Assembly: GCF_001591505.1 (NCBI RefSeq)
Contig: NZ_BCVA01000042.1
Coordinates: forward strand, 1-54,565
Length of the DNA: 54,565 bases
Reading direction: 5' to 3'
DNA from: Neobacillus niacini NBRC 15566
Lineage (GTDB): Bacteria; Bacillota; Bacilli; Bacillales; Cytobacillaceae
Shown here: piece by piece, positions 29,568 to 36,101 of the stretch
Layout: each line of letters opens with the position of its first letter
How positions within the stretch are numbered: the first letter of the stretch is position 1
The notes under the pieces: model-generated
What the model was told of the DNA's origin: nothing
The model's database searches: none
The model's input: only the letters and a program-made list of their open reading frames with translations
Program-made: the position numbers and the translations under genes

Positions 29568-29631
29568 CGCTATGTATGTGTATTGTCTCCGACTGATTGA
29601 ACGGATAACAAACCACGATACATAGCGTTTT
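29568..29631. repeat. Inverted ACGCTATGTAT repeat near the left att site
   Basis: ACGCTATGTAT and its exact complement ATACATAGCGT are about 40 bases apart, ten bases from the att repeat. Related ACGCTA elements occur beside the right att site (48815-48885), which suits integrase arm-type binding sites. Confidence 0.4.
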
Positions 29632-29640
29632 CGCTTTTTG

Positions 29641-29692
29641 ACGTCCCGAAGAGGATTCGAACCTCCGACCTACAGTTTAGGAAACTGTTGCT
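29641..29692. repeat. attL: 52-bp copy of the tRNA-Arg 3' part
   Basis: Bases 29641-29692 are identical to 48895-48946, running from just outside the tRNA-Arg 3' end through the T arm and the anticodon arm. Beyond this, the sequence diverges abruptly from the tRNA, as expected of the distal junction of an element integrated in a tRNA 3' end. Confidence 0.92.
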
Positions 29693-29911
29693 TTTTGCTA
29701 TTTATGTATAACCATTGATTTATAAAGGTTTGTATGACTGAAAGTGTGAATTAGTTCCTACAGCCTAGTATGTAGTTTGTCCTACATTCACTATTTTAAT
29801 AGCTTTATTATTAATGTCAATGCAATCTAAGAAATTAGTGTTTTTTTATTTTTATAAAAAGAACGTATGATTGTTATAATGTTAATGAGGTGATTCCATG
29901 TCAATCACATT

Positions 29912-30106
29912 ATGCTGACAAGGAAGGTTTTTGTTATAAAAGGTCAATCACAAATACAGGTTCAAGTGATGGCTGCTGCCGCTGGTCAGATCATTTATTT
30001 CACATTAGATGAACTAGAGAAAGATGATCTTCCAGAAGAACTTAAGCAATACTTAATGGACATTCTGCCTCAGATCAAGGCTGGTAGGTGGAGCTATGGG
30101 TGGTAA
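29912..30106 (+). CDS. Small hypothetical protein at the island's left end
   Basis: A 64-codon frame ending IKAGRWSYGW follows GAGGTGATTCC, but the best-placed ATG (29898) reads only MSITLC before a stop; the longer frame starts within that sequence. The C-terminal half (LDELEKDDLPEELKQYLMD) looks like real acidic helical protein. It is probably a truncated or frameshifted small gene. I do not recognise a family. Confidence 0.3.
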   Translation: MLTRKVFVIKGQSQIQVQVMAAAAGQIIYFTLDELEKDDLPEELKQYLMDILPQIKAGRWSYGW

Positions 30107-30110
30107 TAAA

Positions 30111-30248
30111 ATGATAGTGAAGAAGGATTCAGACACATGAGGATGATAAAGTTATACTTATAGAACCATAAAGGTCGAGTAAAATATAGAAAATCTTACT
30201 AAGAATGGGAAAATGCGAATACCATCTTTTGTAGACTGGTACAAATAA
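30111..30248 (+). pseudogene. Decayed 3' end of an ATP-dependent DNA ligase gene, copy 1
   Basis: With frameshifts, the stretch reads ILIEP, then KGRVKYRKS, then TKNGKMRIPSFVDWYK and stop. This is the C-terminal OB-domain motif VI of ATP-dependent DNA ligases (pattern V-K-Y-R-x-x-T-K-x-G-x-x-R-I-P-S-F). No ligase body is upstream. The coiled-coil gene begins 69 bases later. Confidence 0.65.
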
Positions 30249-30316
30249 AGTTTAAACGAAGATGTGATTCCTATATAAAGAAAGATTATTTCTTGTAACA
30301 TAATAGGAGTATTTAT

Positions 30317-30730
30317 ATGAGAGCAAAAAAAGATATGAATGCAATAAAAGAATTGGCAATTGTCGAGAAAAGAATTAAACAATTAAAGATAGATAGAAAA
30401 GCAGAAAAAAATCCTAGAAAACAGAAACAGATGTTGAAGACAATAAAGAGATTACAAAACTCAATACCGGCTCTAAGAGGGAAAATTTATAGAAACTCGA
30501 GAGATCCAATTCGTGATAAAGAAGTGGAAAAACAAAGAGAAGTAATACTTAAACAACAGCAAGAAGAAGAACGTGCTAAAATAATAAAAAATGACTTAGA
30601 GAACCGGAAAGCTAGAGTAAAAGTGTCTCATTTAAGGGATGATATAAACGAAATTTCTGACAAAGTCTGCCCATCTTGTGGTGTTCCTTATAACCACAGT
30701 TATGGTCTTAGCAGATGTAGGTGTAATTAA
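30317..30730 (+). CDS. Hypothetical coiled-coil protein with C-terminal zinc ribbon
   Basis: The 137-residue basic protein is a nearly continuous charged coiled coil (residues about 8-110) ending in a short zinc-binding-like module, CPSCGVPYNHSYGLSRCRC. It has AGGAG at a good distance from the ATG. It lies between ligase-tail copies 1 and 2 and, like the two PIN genes, has its cysteine module at the extreme C terminus. The function is unknown. It looks like cargo of the island. Confidence 0.6.
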   Translation: MRAKKDMNAIKELAIVEKRIKQLKIDRKAEKNPRKQKQMLKTIKRLQNSIPALRGKIYRNSRDPIRDKEVEKQREVILKQQQEEERAKIIKNDLENRKARVKVSHLRDDINEISDKVCPSCGVPYNHSYGLSRCRCN

Positions 30731-30742
30731 AAATCATAAAGA

Positions 30743-30923
30743 GCTTGGGATCTAACAGGAATTTATGCCACCAGCAGAGCGTACGAACCTATATATGCAG
30801 TAGCAAGTTGTTTCAGAGGAAGATAAATTTAGTTTTGTTGAGCCAATCAAGTTCCGGGCAAAGTATAGGAATTTAACTAAAGCTGGTTTGCTCAGGATTC
30901 CGTCCTTTGTTGAATGGAATTGA
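30743..30923 (+). pseudogene. Decayed 3' end of an ATP-dependent DNA ligase gene, copy 2
   Basis: The best-preserved copy reads WDLTGIYATSRAYEPIYAVA, then (after one frameshift) SEEDKFSFVEPIKFRAKYRN, then LTKAGLLRIPSFVEWN and stop. The second half is motif VI of ATP-dependent ligases; the first half is the preceding strand pair. There is no start or body. The first PIN gene begins 122 bases later. Confidence 0.75.
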
Positions 30924-31044
30924 AAAGTTGTATGTGTGAAGTCGTAACGGTTTCATCTTTTTTTATTTTTGCTTCAGTGGATTTATTTTCCTGTAATAAT
31001 AATCCTATGATATAATTTGAAAAAAACATAGGTGGGGGAAAATT

Positions 31045-31989
31045 TTGATTTGTATTATTCCGGATACTAATATTTTGTTAAATACAATAAAAGGAGATTA
31101 TGATGAACTCAATTTCCTAAGTGCCTTACAGACATTAACAATAAGCAAGAAAGTAGTCTTGGCAATTCCAGAGCAGGTAAAAATTGAATGGGATCGTCAC
31201 GTTCAAGATGTATTAGATGGTGCCAAGGTAACATTAAAAAATGATATTAGTAAAGCTAAAAAATTAAAGTTGTTTCTTCTTCCTCAAACAGCTGAAATAT
31301 TTATGGAAACTATTGAGAAAGTGGATTCTGAAATCGATAAAATGGTAAAGTACCGAATATTAAGAAAGGTAACTGCGTTAAATGAATTAATCGAGAAGCA
31401 TTCGATTATTATTCCAACAAAGGCGGAATATAAATTAATAGCTGCTGATTGGGCATTAGATAAGTTTGCTCCTTTTTTCGGTTCTAAGGATAAACAATCT
31501 AACGCAGCTAAAGATGAAAAAAGAAAAAACAGTATGGTAGACGCAATAATATTTCAAAGTGCAGTTGATCATTTTGCGAACAATACATACACAAAAGGTT
31601 ATTTTCTAACTGAAAATTATTCGGATTTTAGTAAAGCCGGAGATAAAAAACAAATCCATGAAAATTTGTCACCACTAATGCCTGGAAATTTGAACTATGA
31701 AATTAATGTCGAAAAGTTCTACTATGAAATAACTAAGAGTACTGGATTTAAGAGTTATTCATATGAAGAATCAATGGCTATGATTAAACGTATAGAGGAG
31801 GCACAAAAAAGAATAGAATGGAGTATTCCATATCCCGATAATACTTTAGATTGCCCTCGATGCGGAAAAACTTTAGATGATAAACAGGATGGTCATTGGC
31901 ACAACTCAATGTATGGCGGTGGTCTAAGTTGGTGGAGAAGTTGTCCCAATTGCGGTCTGCAATGGGATACAGGAGAATATTACGATTAA
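31045..31989 (+). CDS. PIN-domain (DUF4935-like) protein with C-terminal zinc ribbon, copy A
   Basis: The 314-residue protein starts with a PIN-like nuclease fold: acidic Asp7 in IIPDTNILLN, Glu50 in VKIEWDRH, the late MVDAIIFQSAV and FLTENYSDF. The C terminus is a zinc ribbon (CPRCG ... CPNCG) closing with WDTGEYYD. Such proteins would be Mg-dependent ribonucleases, and the ribbon may bind RNA. It starts with TTG after GTGGGGG and ends at a terminator. The protein at 33477 has the same layout. Next to the mCpol/effector pair it is probably a stand-alone defence gene; the role is unproven. Confidence 0.75.
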   Translation: MICIIPDTNILLNTIKGDYDELNFLSALQTLTISKKVVLAIPEQVKIEWDRHVQDVLDGAKVTLKNDISKAKKLKLFLLPQTAEIFMETIEKVDSEIDKMVKYRILRKVTALNELIEKHSIIIPTKAEYKLIAADWALDKFAPFFGSKDKQSNAAKDEKRKNSMVDAIIFQSAVDHFANNTYTKGYFLTENYSDFSKAGDKKQIHENLSPLMPGNLNYEINVEKFYYEITKSTGFKSYSYEESMAMIKRIEEAQKRIEWSIPYPDNTLDCPRCGKTLDDKQDGHWHNSMYGGGLSWWRSCPNCGLQWDTGEYYD

Positions 31990-31998
31990 TATTTTAAG

Positions 31999-32023
31999 AG
32001 CTTGGAATTATCCAAGCTTTTTT
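31999..32023 (+). terminator. Terminator between PIN copy A and the mCpol module
   Basis: AGCTTGGA and TCCAAGCT with a 4-base loop are followed by TTTTTT. It isolates the next two genes as their own unit. Confidence 0.8.
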
Positions 32024-32159
32024 GCAGTTATATGCTATCCTTTTGCAACAAATCCTATAATTGGATTTTACTTCAAATTTGACTCTAAAGGAGTTATATT
32101 TAGATTGAATTAGTTATTTTATAGACTTTTGTGTTTTGGATATAAAAAAGGAGAAAACA

Positions 32160-32786
32160 ATGAAAGCTGAAGAATCAAAACGAATTGTAGTAATTACCAT
32201 AGTTATCAGTCTGTTGTTTGTAATTATACTTTCACTTAGAGGTGTCAACCTAGGATCGTTTGCTGGAATAAAGGCTGCGTCTTCTGCAACACTTATTCTT
32301 ACAGTTTGGTGGTGGTTCTATTTTAAATATGGCTGGAAGATTAAGTGGTTAAATCTTATTTTATATAAAGAAAATATTAACGGAACATGGTTTGGAGAGT
32401 ATCAGTCTACAGATTTAAGTAAAGGTAATATTTATACAGGGCAAATTTCTTTAGTAATAAAACAAAATTACCTAACAATAAAAATCACTTCTATTACAGA
32501 AAGGTATAAAAATTATTCATATAGTGAGGAACTAAATTTTCAAGATGAGAAGAATCGATTGATATATGTTTATTCACAGGAAAAATTAAGTCCAATTAAT
32601 CACATCACAAGAAAGGGAACTTCTGAATTAGAGTTAACACTTAGTGATGATAAATCAGTCTTAGATGGAAAATTTTATACGAATAATGGTACAATTGGTT
32701 CTTTAGTATTTACCAAAATTTCACATAAACATATTATGTTTTTTGATAAAGCCAAAGAAATGTTTGAGGAGAGTGTTACAAAATGA
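32160..32786 (+). CDS. optE: Two-TM beta-rich effector (Cap15/2TM-beta type), Panoptes OptE-like
   Basis: The 208-residue protein has two N-terminal membrane helices (residues about 10-28 and 39-60, the latter ending WWWFYFKYGW) and a C-terminal beta-strand-rich domain beginning NINGTWFGEY and ending FKGKFYTN-like strands (DGKFYTNNGTIGSLVFTK). This architecture is the SMODS-associated 2TM-beta effector, known in CBASS as Cap15, whose barrel binds cyclic nucleotides and whose helices disrupt the membrane. Start 32160 follows AAAGGAG. Its stop overlaps the mCpol start (ATGA). In Panoptes-type systems the partner's nucleotide keeps the effector quiet. The symbol is given by architecture and partner, not by searched homology. 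Confidence 0.8.
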   Translation: MKAEESKRIVVITIVISLLFVIILSLRGVNLGSFAGIKAASSATLILTVWWWFYFKYGWKIKWLNLILYKENINGTWFGEYQSTDLSKGNIYTGQISLVIKQNYLTIKITSITERYKNYSYSEELNFQDEKNRLIYVYSQEKLSPINHITRKGTSELELTLSDDKSVLDGKFYTNNGTIGSLVFTKISHKHIMFFDKAKEMFEESVTK

Positions 32787-33151
32787 TGTACGCATATATT
32801 GATGGTGATGATATTGGTTTGAAAATTGAAAATAGTTTTATGGAGAACGATGAGGTCCGTTTAAAACATGTAAATGAGTTAGTGAAAGAAACCGTAAACA
32901 AAATTACTTATGAATTAGAATCAAATAATTACATAATTATATTCGGAGGAGCAGATGGGATTATATGTAAAAAAGAAAAAATTGAAGTACAGGAATTACT
33001 ATTTTATCTTAGAGGAATTACGAAGGAATTAACTTTTTCAATAGGTGTTGGCATGTGTTTAAGAGACGCTTTTTTAGCTTTAAGGTATGCTAAATCTAGT
33101 GGAAAAGATATAGGAGCCATTTACCAAGAAGAATTTACGCTATTTAAATAA
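32783..33151 (+). CDS. optS: Minimal CRISPR polymerase (mCpol), Panoptes OptS-like
   Basis: The 122-residue protein is a lone Cas10-like palm: YIDGDDIG (Asp7, Asp9, Asp10), a helix, IIIFGGADG (residues 51-59) in the GGDD position, SIGVG (86-90) and ALRYAKSSGKD. GGDEF cyclases are longer and lack the N-terminal D-G-D-D-I-G block. mCpol enzymes make cyclic dinucleotides. Here only one acidic residue (Asp58) is kept in the second motif, which is worth checking. Overlap of the ATG with the effector stop implies coupled translation. The pair matches the Panoptes anti-phage system described in 2025, where phage sponges that remove the nucleotide trigger the effector. Confidence 0.85.
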   Translation: MMYAYIDGDDIGLKIENSFMENDEVRLKHVNELVKETVNKITYELESNNYIIIFGGADGIICKKEKIEVQELLFYLRGITKELTFSIGVGMCLRDAFLALRYAKSSGKDIGAIYQEEFTLFK

Positions 33152-33204
33152 AATACACAGAGACTTCTCTAATTCAAACAAGGGACGTTTGTTATTTTAG
33201 AGTG

Positions 33205-33224
33205 ATTAAAGGTTAACCTTTAAT
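33205..33224. repeat. 20-bp perfect palindrome after the mCpol gene
   Basis: ATTAAAGGTTAACCTTTAAT reads the same on both strands. It lies 54 bases past the mCpol stop and just before a terminator. It may be an operator, a recombination site or part of the terminator stem. Confidence 0.5.
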
Positions 33225-33231
33225 GATAAAT

Positions 33232-33259
33232 AAGCCACCTCAAATGAGATGGCTTTTGT
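33232..33259 (+). terminator. Terminator of the mCpol module
   Basis: AGCCACCTCA pairs with TGAGATGGCT around two bases, with TTTTG following. Confidence 0.65.
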
Positions 33260-33276
33260 TGTAGAATAATAAAATT

Positions 33277-33370
33277 GATTTACTTTTATGTAGCTAATCA
33301 AGTGTAGGGTAAAGTATAGGAACTTAACTAAAGCTGGGTTTCTCCGGACCCCTCTTTTGTAAAGTGGTAT
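33277..33370 (+). pseudogene. Decayed 3' end of an ATP-dependent DNA ligase gene, copy 3
   Basis: The frame reads DFTFM-stop-LIKCRVKYRN, then LTKAGFLRTP, then after a frameshift SFVKWY. TAG-CTA replaces the GAG-CCA of copy 2. At DNA level it is closely similar to copy 2 over about 70 bases. The second PIN gene starts 107 bases later. Confidence 0.7.
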
Positions 33371-33476
33371 ATTAGTAATGATTATTAAAGGATGGAATCG
33401 AAATTGTTTCGTCCTTAGATTATAATATAAAAGTAATAATTTAATAATTTATAATATTATTGTAAGAGAAAGGTGA

Positions 33477-34412
33477 ATGCTATTGCTTAGAAGTTATGGA
33501 GTAATACCACATGCAATTATCTTAGATACAAATGTTCTCATTGATCTCCTATCTCCCGATAAATATACGGATGAACAATTTTATACTTTAATTTCGGGCA
33601 GCAACTTTTTCGGTGATATTCTTATACCCCGGCAAGTGCTTGATGAGTGGAATTATATAAAAGATAATACAACCGAGATACACCATAATAACATTGGAAA
33701 AAATGCAACTGAAATAATGAAGTTAATTAAGAAGTTTCCGAATCAACTAGGTAAAAATGAGACAGAAGAAGTAATTAGTAACCTTCAAAAAATGGCACGA
33801 CGTAGTTATGAATATACATACGGTACAAGGAAAAAACAGATAGATAAGTTTATAGCAGACTTTGTAACTATTATTGATACTAGAAGTAATAAACTGGATT
33901 CAATTGTAGTTGATTTAGCTATTAAAAGTTTTGAGCCATTCTTTGCAAACGAACATGGCAATCCGAAAAACGAAGCAACAGATGCTTTGATTTTCTTTGG
34001 GATAGTTAATTTTATGGAAAAAAACCGGAAAGACTATAATAAAGTTGTTTTTGTATCTTTTAATAAAAATGAGTTTGCGGAGAGGGGCAACCCGACAAAA
34101 TTACATACTAACCTTGCAGAATATTTTAATTCATTAGATATTCACTTTACCAATCATCTAAAATCTGCATATGAATTTCTTGAATTAAGCCCAGAAGAAT
34201 ATTCATTAGGAGGACAGATCGCAAAAGCTAACAAGGACAGAGAAAATTTCTTATCTGACGATTATTTTATTGTATGCCCAAAAGAAGGGTGTAATAATGA
34301 AGTTCATATTAATTTAGATACTATATTAGTTGGAAAAGAGTACTATTTTGTATGTAGAAAATGTCAATCTACTTGGTCAACTGGGGAAACGCTATATGAC
34401 CAATTGTATTAA
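33477..34412 (+). CDS. PIN-domain (DUF4935-like) protein with C-terminal zinc ribbon, copy B
   Basis: The 311-residue protein has a PIN-like N terminus (IILDTNVLIDLL, then NEATDALIFFGIV and VFVSFNKNEFAE) and a C-terminal zinc ribbon (CPKEGC ... CRKC) closing with WSTGETLYDQLY. It shares the domain order and the W-x-TGE ending with copy A (31045-31989), yet the two are diverged in sequence. The ATG follows GAGAAAGGTG. It is followed by a terminator and the convergent resolvase. A predicted ribonuclease; an anti-phage role is inferred from neighbours only. Confidence 0.75.
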   Translation: MLLLRSYGVIPHAIILDTNVLIDLLSPDKYTDEQFYTLISGSNFFGDILIPRQVLDEWNYIKDNTTEIHHNNIGKNATEIMKLIKKFPNQLGKNETEEVISNLQKMARRSYEYTYGTRKKQIDKFIADFVTIIDTRSNKLDSIVVDLAIKSFEPFFANEHGNPKNEATDALIFFGIVNFMEKNRKDYNKVVFVSFNKNEFAERGNPTKLHTNLAEYFNSLDIHFTNHLKSAYEFLELSPEEYSLGGQIAKANKDRENFLSDDYFIVCPKEGCNNEVHINLDTILVGKEYYFVCRKCQSTWSTGETLYDQLY

Positions 34413-34449
34413 GAAGGGATATTAAATTTTATTACAAACTAACAATATT

Positions 34450-34480
34450 AAGGAGCAGGGATTACCCTTGCTCCTTTTCA
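34450..34480. terminator. Terminator between PIN copy B and the resolvase
   Basis: AAGGAGCA and TGCTCCTT arms with a GGG/CCC-extended stem are followed by TTTT; positioned between convergent genes. Confidence 0.75.
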
Positions 34481-34529
34481 ATTAAGAAAAACTCAGTTTT
34501 TTGGGATTTTTTCACTTTCCTTTTTAAAC

Positions 34530-35087
34530 CTACTCTTTAGCTTTAGAATAAATAGTCGACCTTGGAACACCGGTCATTTTTACAATATCATTAACGCTTA
34601 GTCCATTTGATGCTCGGTCACTATAAAGCTTTAAAGCCTTCTTAACGTCCTTCTCAGCCTTTCCAACACGCCCCATGTGCTTTCCCTGTGCTTTTGCTCT
34701 CTCACGACCCTCTGCAGTTCTATCGGCAATTAAATCACGTTCAAACTCGGCGATAGCTCCCAGCATTGTGAACATGAGCTTACCAGCTGGTGTCGAAAAA
34801 TCAATCTGTTCTTTTATGAATACCAATGATATTCCACGACTTTGCAGCTCTTTTGCGATTTTATGTAAATCGAAAGTGCTTCTGGCCAACCGGTCCAGCT
34901 TGTAAACAACAAGCTTGTCACCTTCTCTAAGGTAATCTAAAGCCTTCGTAAGTTCCTCCCGGTCGCTTTTGGCTCCACTTTGTTTTTCCATAAAAATTCT
35001 CTCGCAGCCATATTCATTTAGTTTGTCGATTTGCAGTTCTAAGTCTTGGTCTTTGGTTGATACCCTCGCATATCCAATCGTAGCCAT
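34530..35087 (-). CDS. Serine resolvase/invertase (Tn3 resolvase family)
   Basis: The 185-residue recombinase has the resolvase catalytic domain: IGYARVST with nucleophile Ser9, YKLDRLARS (Arg67, Arg70 region), GAIAEFERDLI and a long E helix, then a C-terminal helix-turn-helix (LSVNDIVKMTGVPRSTIYSK). ATG 35087 is preferred to 35093 because the GAGG site then lies at a normal distance. A dyad at 35107-35160 immediately upstream could be its res site. No transposase accompanies it, so it probably serves the island, either by resolving dimers or by exchanging modules. Confidence 0.9.
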   Translation of the reverse strand: MATIGYARVSTKDQDLELQIDKLNEYGCERIFMEKQSGAKSDREELTKALDYLREGDKLVVYKLDRLARSTFDLHKIAKELQSRGISLVFIKEQIDFSTPAGKLMFTMLGAIAEFERDLIADRTAEGRERAKAQGKHMGRVGKAEKDVKKALKLYSDRASNGLSVNDIVKMTGVPRSTIYSKAKE

Positions 35088-35093
35088 TTTCAT

Positions 35094-35432
35094 TTTCCTC
35101 TCTTGGTGTCTAAAAGTCTTATATCTTTTGTACTTTATATTTTAGACTAACTTCTAGACAATAACAATAACAAAAATAGCAACAACATCATGTATGTTTT
35201 TCTGTATCCAAAACTTATAACTTTGAGACTATGAATGTGGAGTTTTTTAGTAGGTGGAATGAACAGTTTGATTTTATAAACCATTGCTTAGTATCCCTAA
35301 AATAAAAACGGTAATGGAAAGAGCCTATTAGGGATGACACTGTTGAGTTATGTGATCGAATTTTATTTACATAATGAAATTAAAATTATGTGGTAAAATG
35401 TTTAAAAAACTTTCAAAGAAAGAGGAATGGTA
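35094..35432. other. Resolvase to DUF4357 intergenic interval
   Basis: The 339-base AT-rich stretch contains the candidate res dyad (35107-35160) and, closer to the DUF4357 gene, an ACATAAT/ATTATGT inverted repeat at about 35369-35393. No gene is seen. Confidence 0.5.
35107..35160. repeat. Candidate resolvase (res) site
   Basis: TGTCTAAAAGT (35107-35117) faces its near-complement ACTTCTAGACA (35150-35160), 10 of 11 positions paired. It starts 19 bases upstream of the resolvase start, the usual place for res subsites. Confidence 0.5.
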
Positions 35433-35759
35433 ATGGATAACATTTTTTATGCTGTATCACTTAATGGGGTGTCTGGTTCCGGCTATCCTAAACATAACGG
35501 ATTTCTTGTCGTGAAAGGATCTAAATTTTCACAGGAAATAACACTTTCGATTAGCAACGGAATTGCGGAATTAAGAAAGAAGTTAATCGAAAGTAATATC
35601 TTAGTTAAGGAAGAGAACTATTTAGTACTGACGCAAGACTATTTGTTTACAAGTGCGTCTACTGCCTCCTCATTATTGTTTGGAAGAAGTTCAAATGGTT
35701 TGAAAGAGTGGAAACTTTCAAATGGAAAAACATTAAAAGAAGTATTAGGAAAAAATTAA
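35433..35759 (+). CDS. DUF4357-domain protein
   Basis: The 108-residue protein matches the DUF4357 pattern (GFLVVKGSKFS, then LRKKLIESNILV, DYLFTSASTASSLLFGRSSN and the closing EWKLSNGKTLKEVL). The domain often occurs next to or fused with restriction and GIY-YIG nucleases, so its place just ahead of the type I restriction genes fits a defence role. The start at 35433 gives AGAGGA a 6-base spacer. Molecular function is unknown. Confidence 0.75.
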   Translation: MDNIFYAVSLNGVSGSGYPKHNGFLVVKGSKFSQEITLSISNGIAELRKKLIESNILVKEENYLVLTQDYLFTSASTASSLLFGRSSNGLKEWKLSNGKTLKEVLGKN

Positions 35760-36101
35760 AATAAAAAGCACTTACAAAAAGAGCTGTAAGTAAGTGTGGG
35801 CTGTAGGATAACAGGTAGTAAACATACCGTTTAATGGTTATCTGAAACTTGCGTTGAACAATATTAAGAGTTTTTTAAATATATGATTTTTGATTACAAA
35901 GTGTGTTTGTTATGTCTTTTTATGTCTAGTTACTTTACTAGGCTTTTATTATTTAACGATGGAAATGTAATTAATATGAAAAGTGAAAGGATTTTGTATA
36001 GATAGTTCAAATGTCATGTTAAAATAATATTGTGGGTATTATTTACAGTAATTATCTTTGCTAATATTAAATTTTTCCAAGTAAAAAGGAGCGAATTCAT
36101 T
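35760..36101. other. Interval before the hsd operon
   Basis: A hairpin CACTTAC/GTAAGT(AA)GTG lies at about 35768-35797 after the DUF4357 gene. The rest is AT-rich and should carry the hsdM promoter, but I see no clear -35/-10 pair. Confidence 0.4.

Larger units (their letters stand above)
29433..29911. other. Left junction of the island
   Basis: This 479-base stretch contains the hutH terminator, an inverted repeat of possible integrase-arm sites (29568-29631) and the left attachment repeat (29641-29692). The remaining 200 bases to the first small open frame show no gene. Confidence 0.6.

Noticed and set aside
29641..29692. A second functional tRNA-Arg at the left junction
   Set aside because: Only the 3' part of the tRNA is present; the D arm and acceptor 5' strand are replaced by unrelated sequence.
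32783..33151. Reading the small palm protein as a GGDEF diguanylate cyclase
   Set aside because: It is only 122 residues, has an N-terminal DGDDIG block and a GAD-G motif rather than GG(D/E)EF, and is coupled to a 2TM-beta effector; mCpol fits better.
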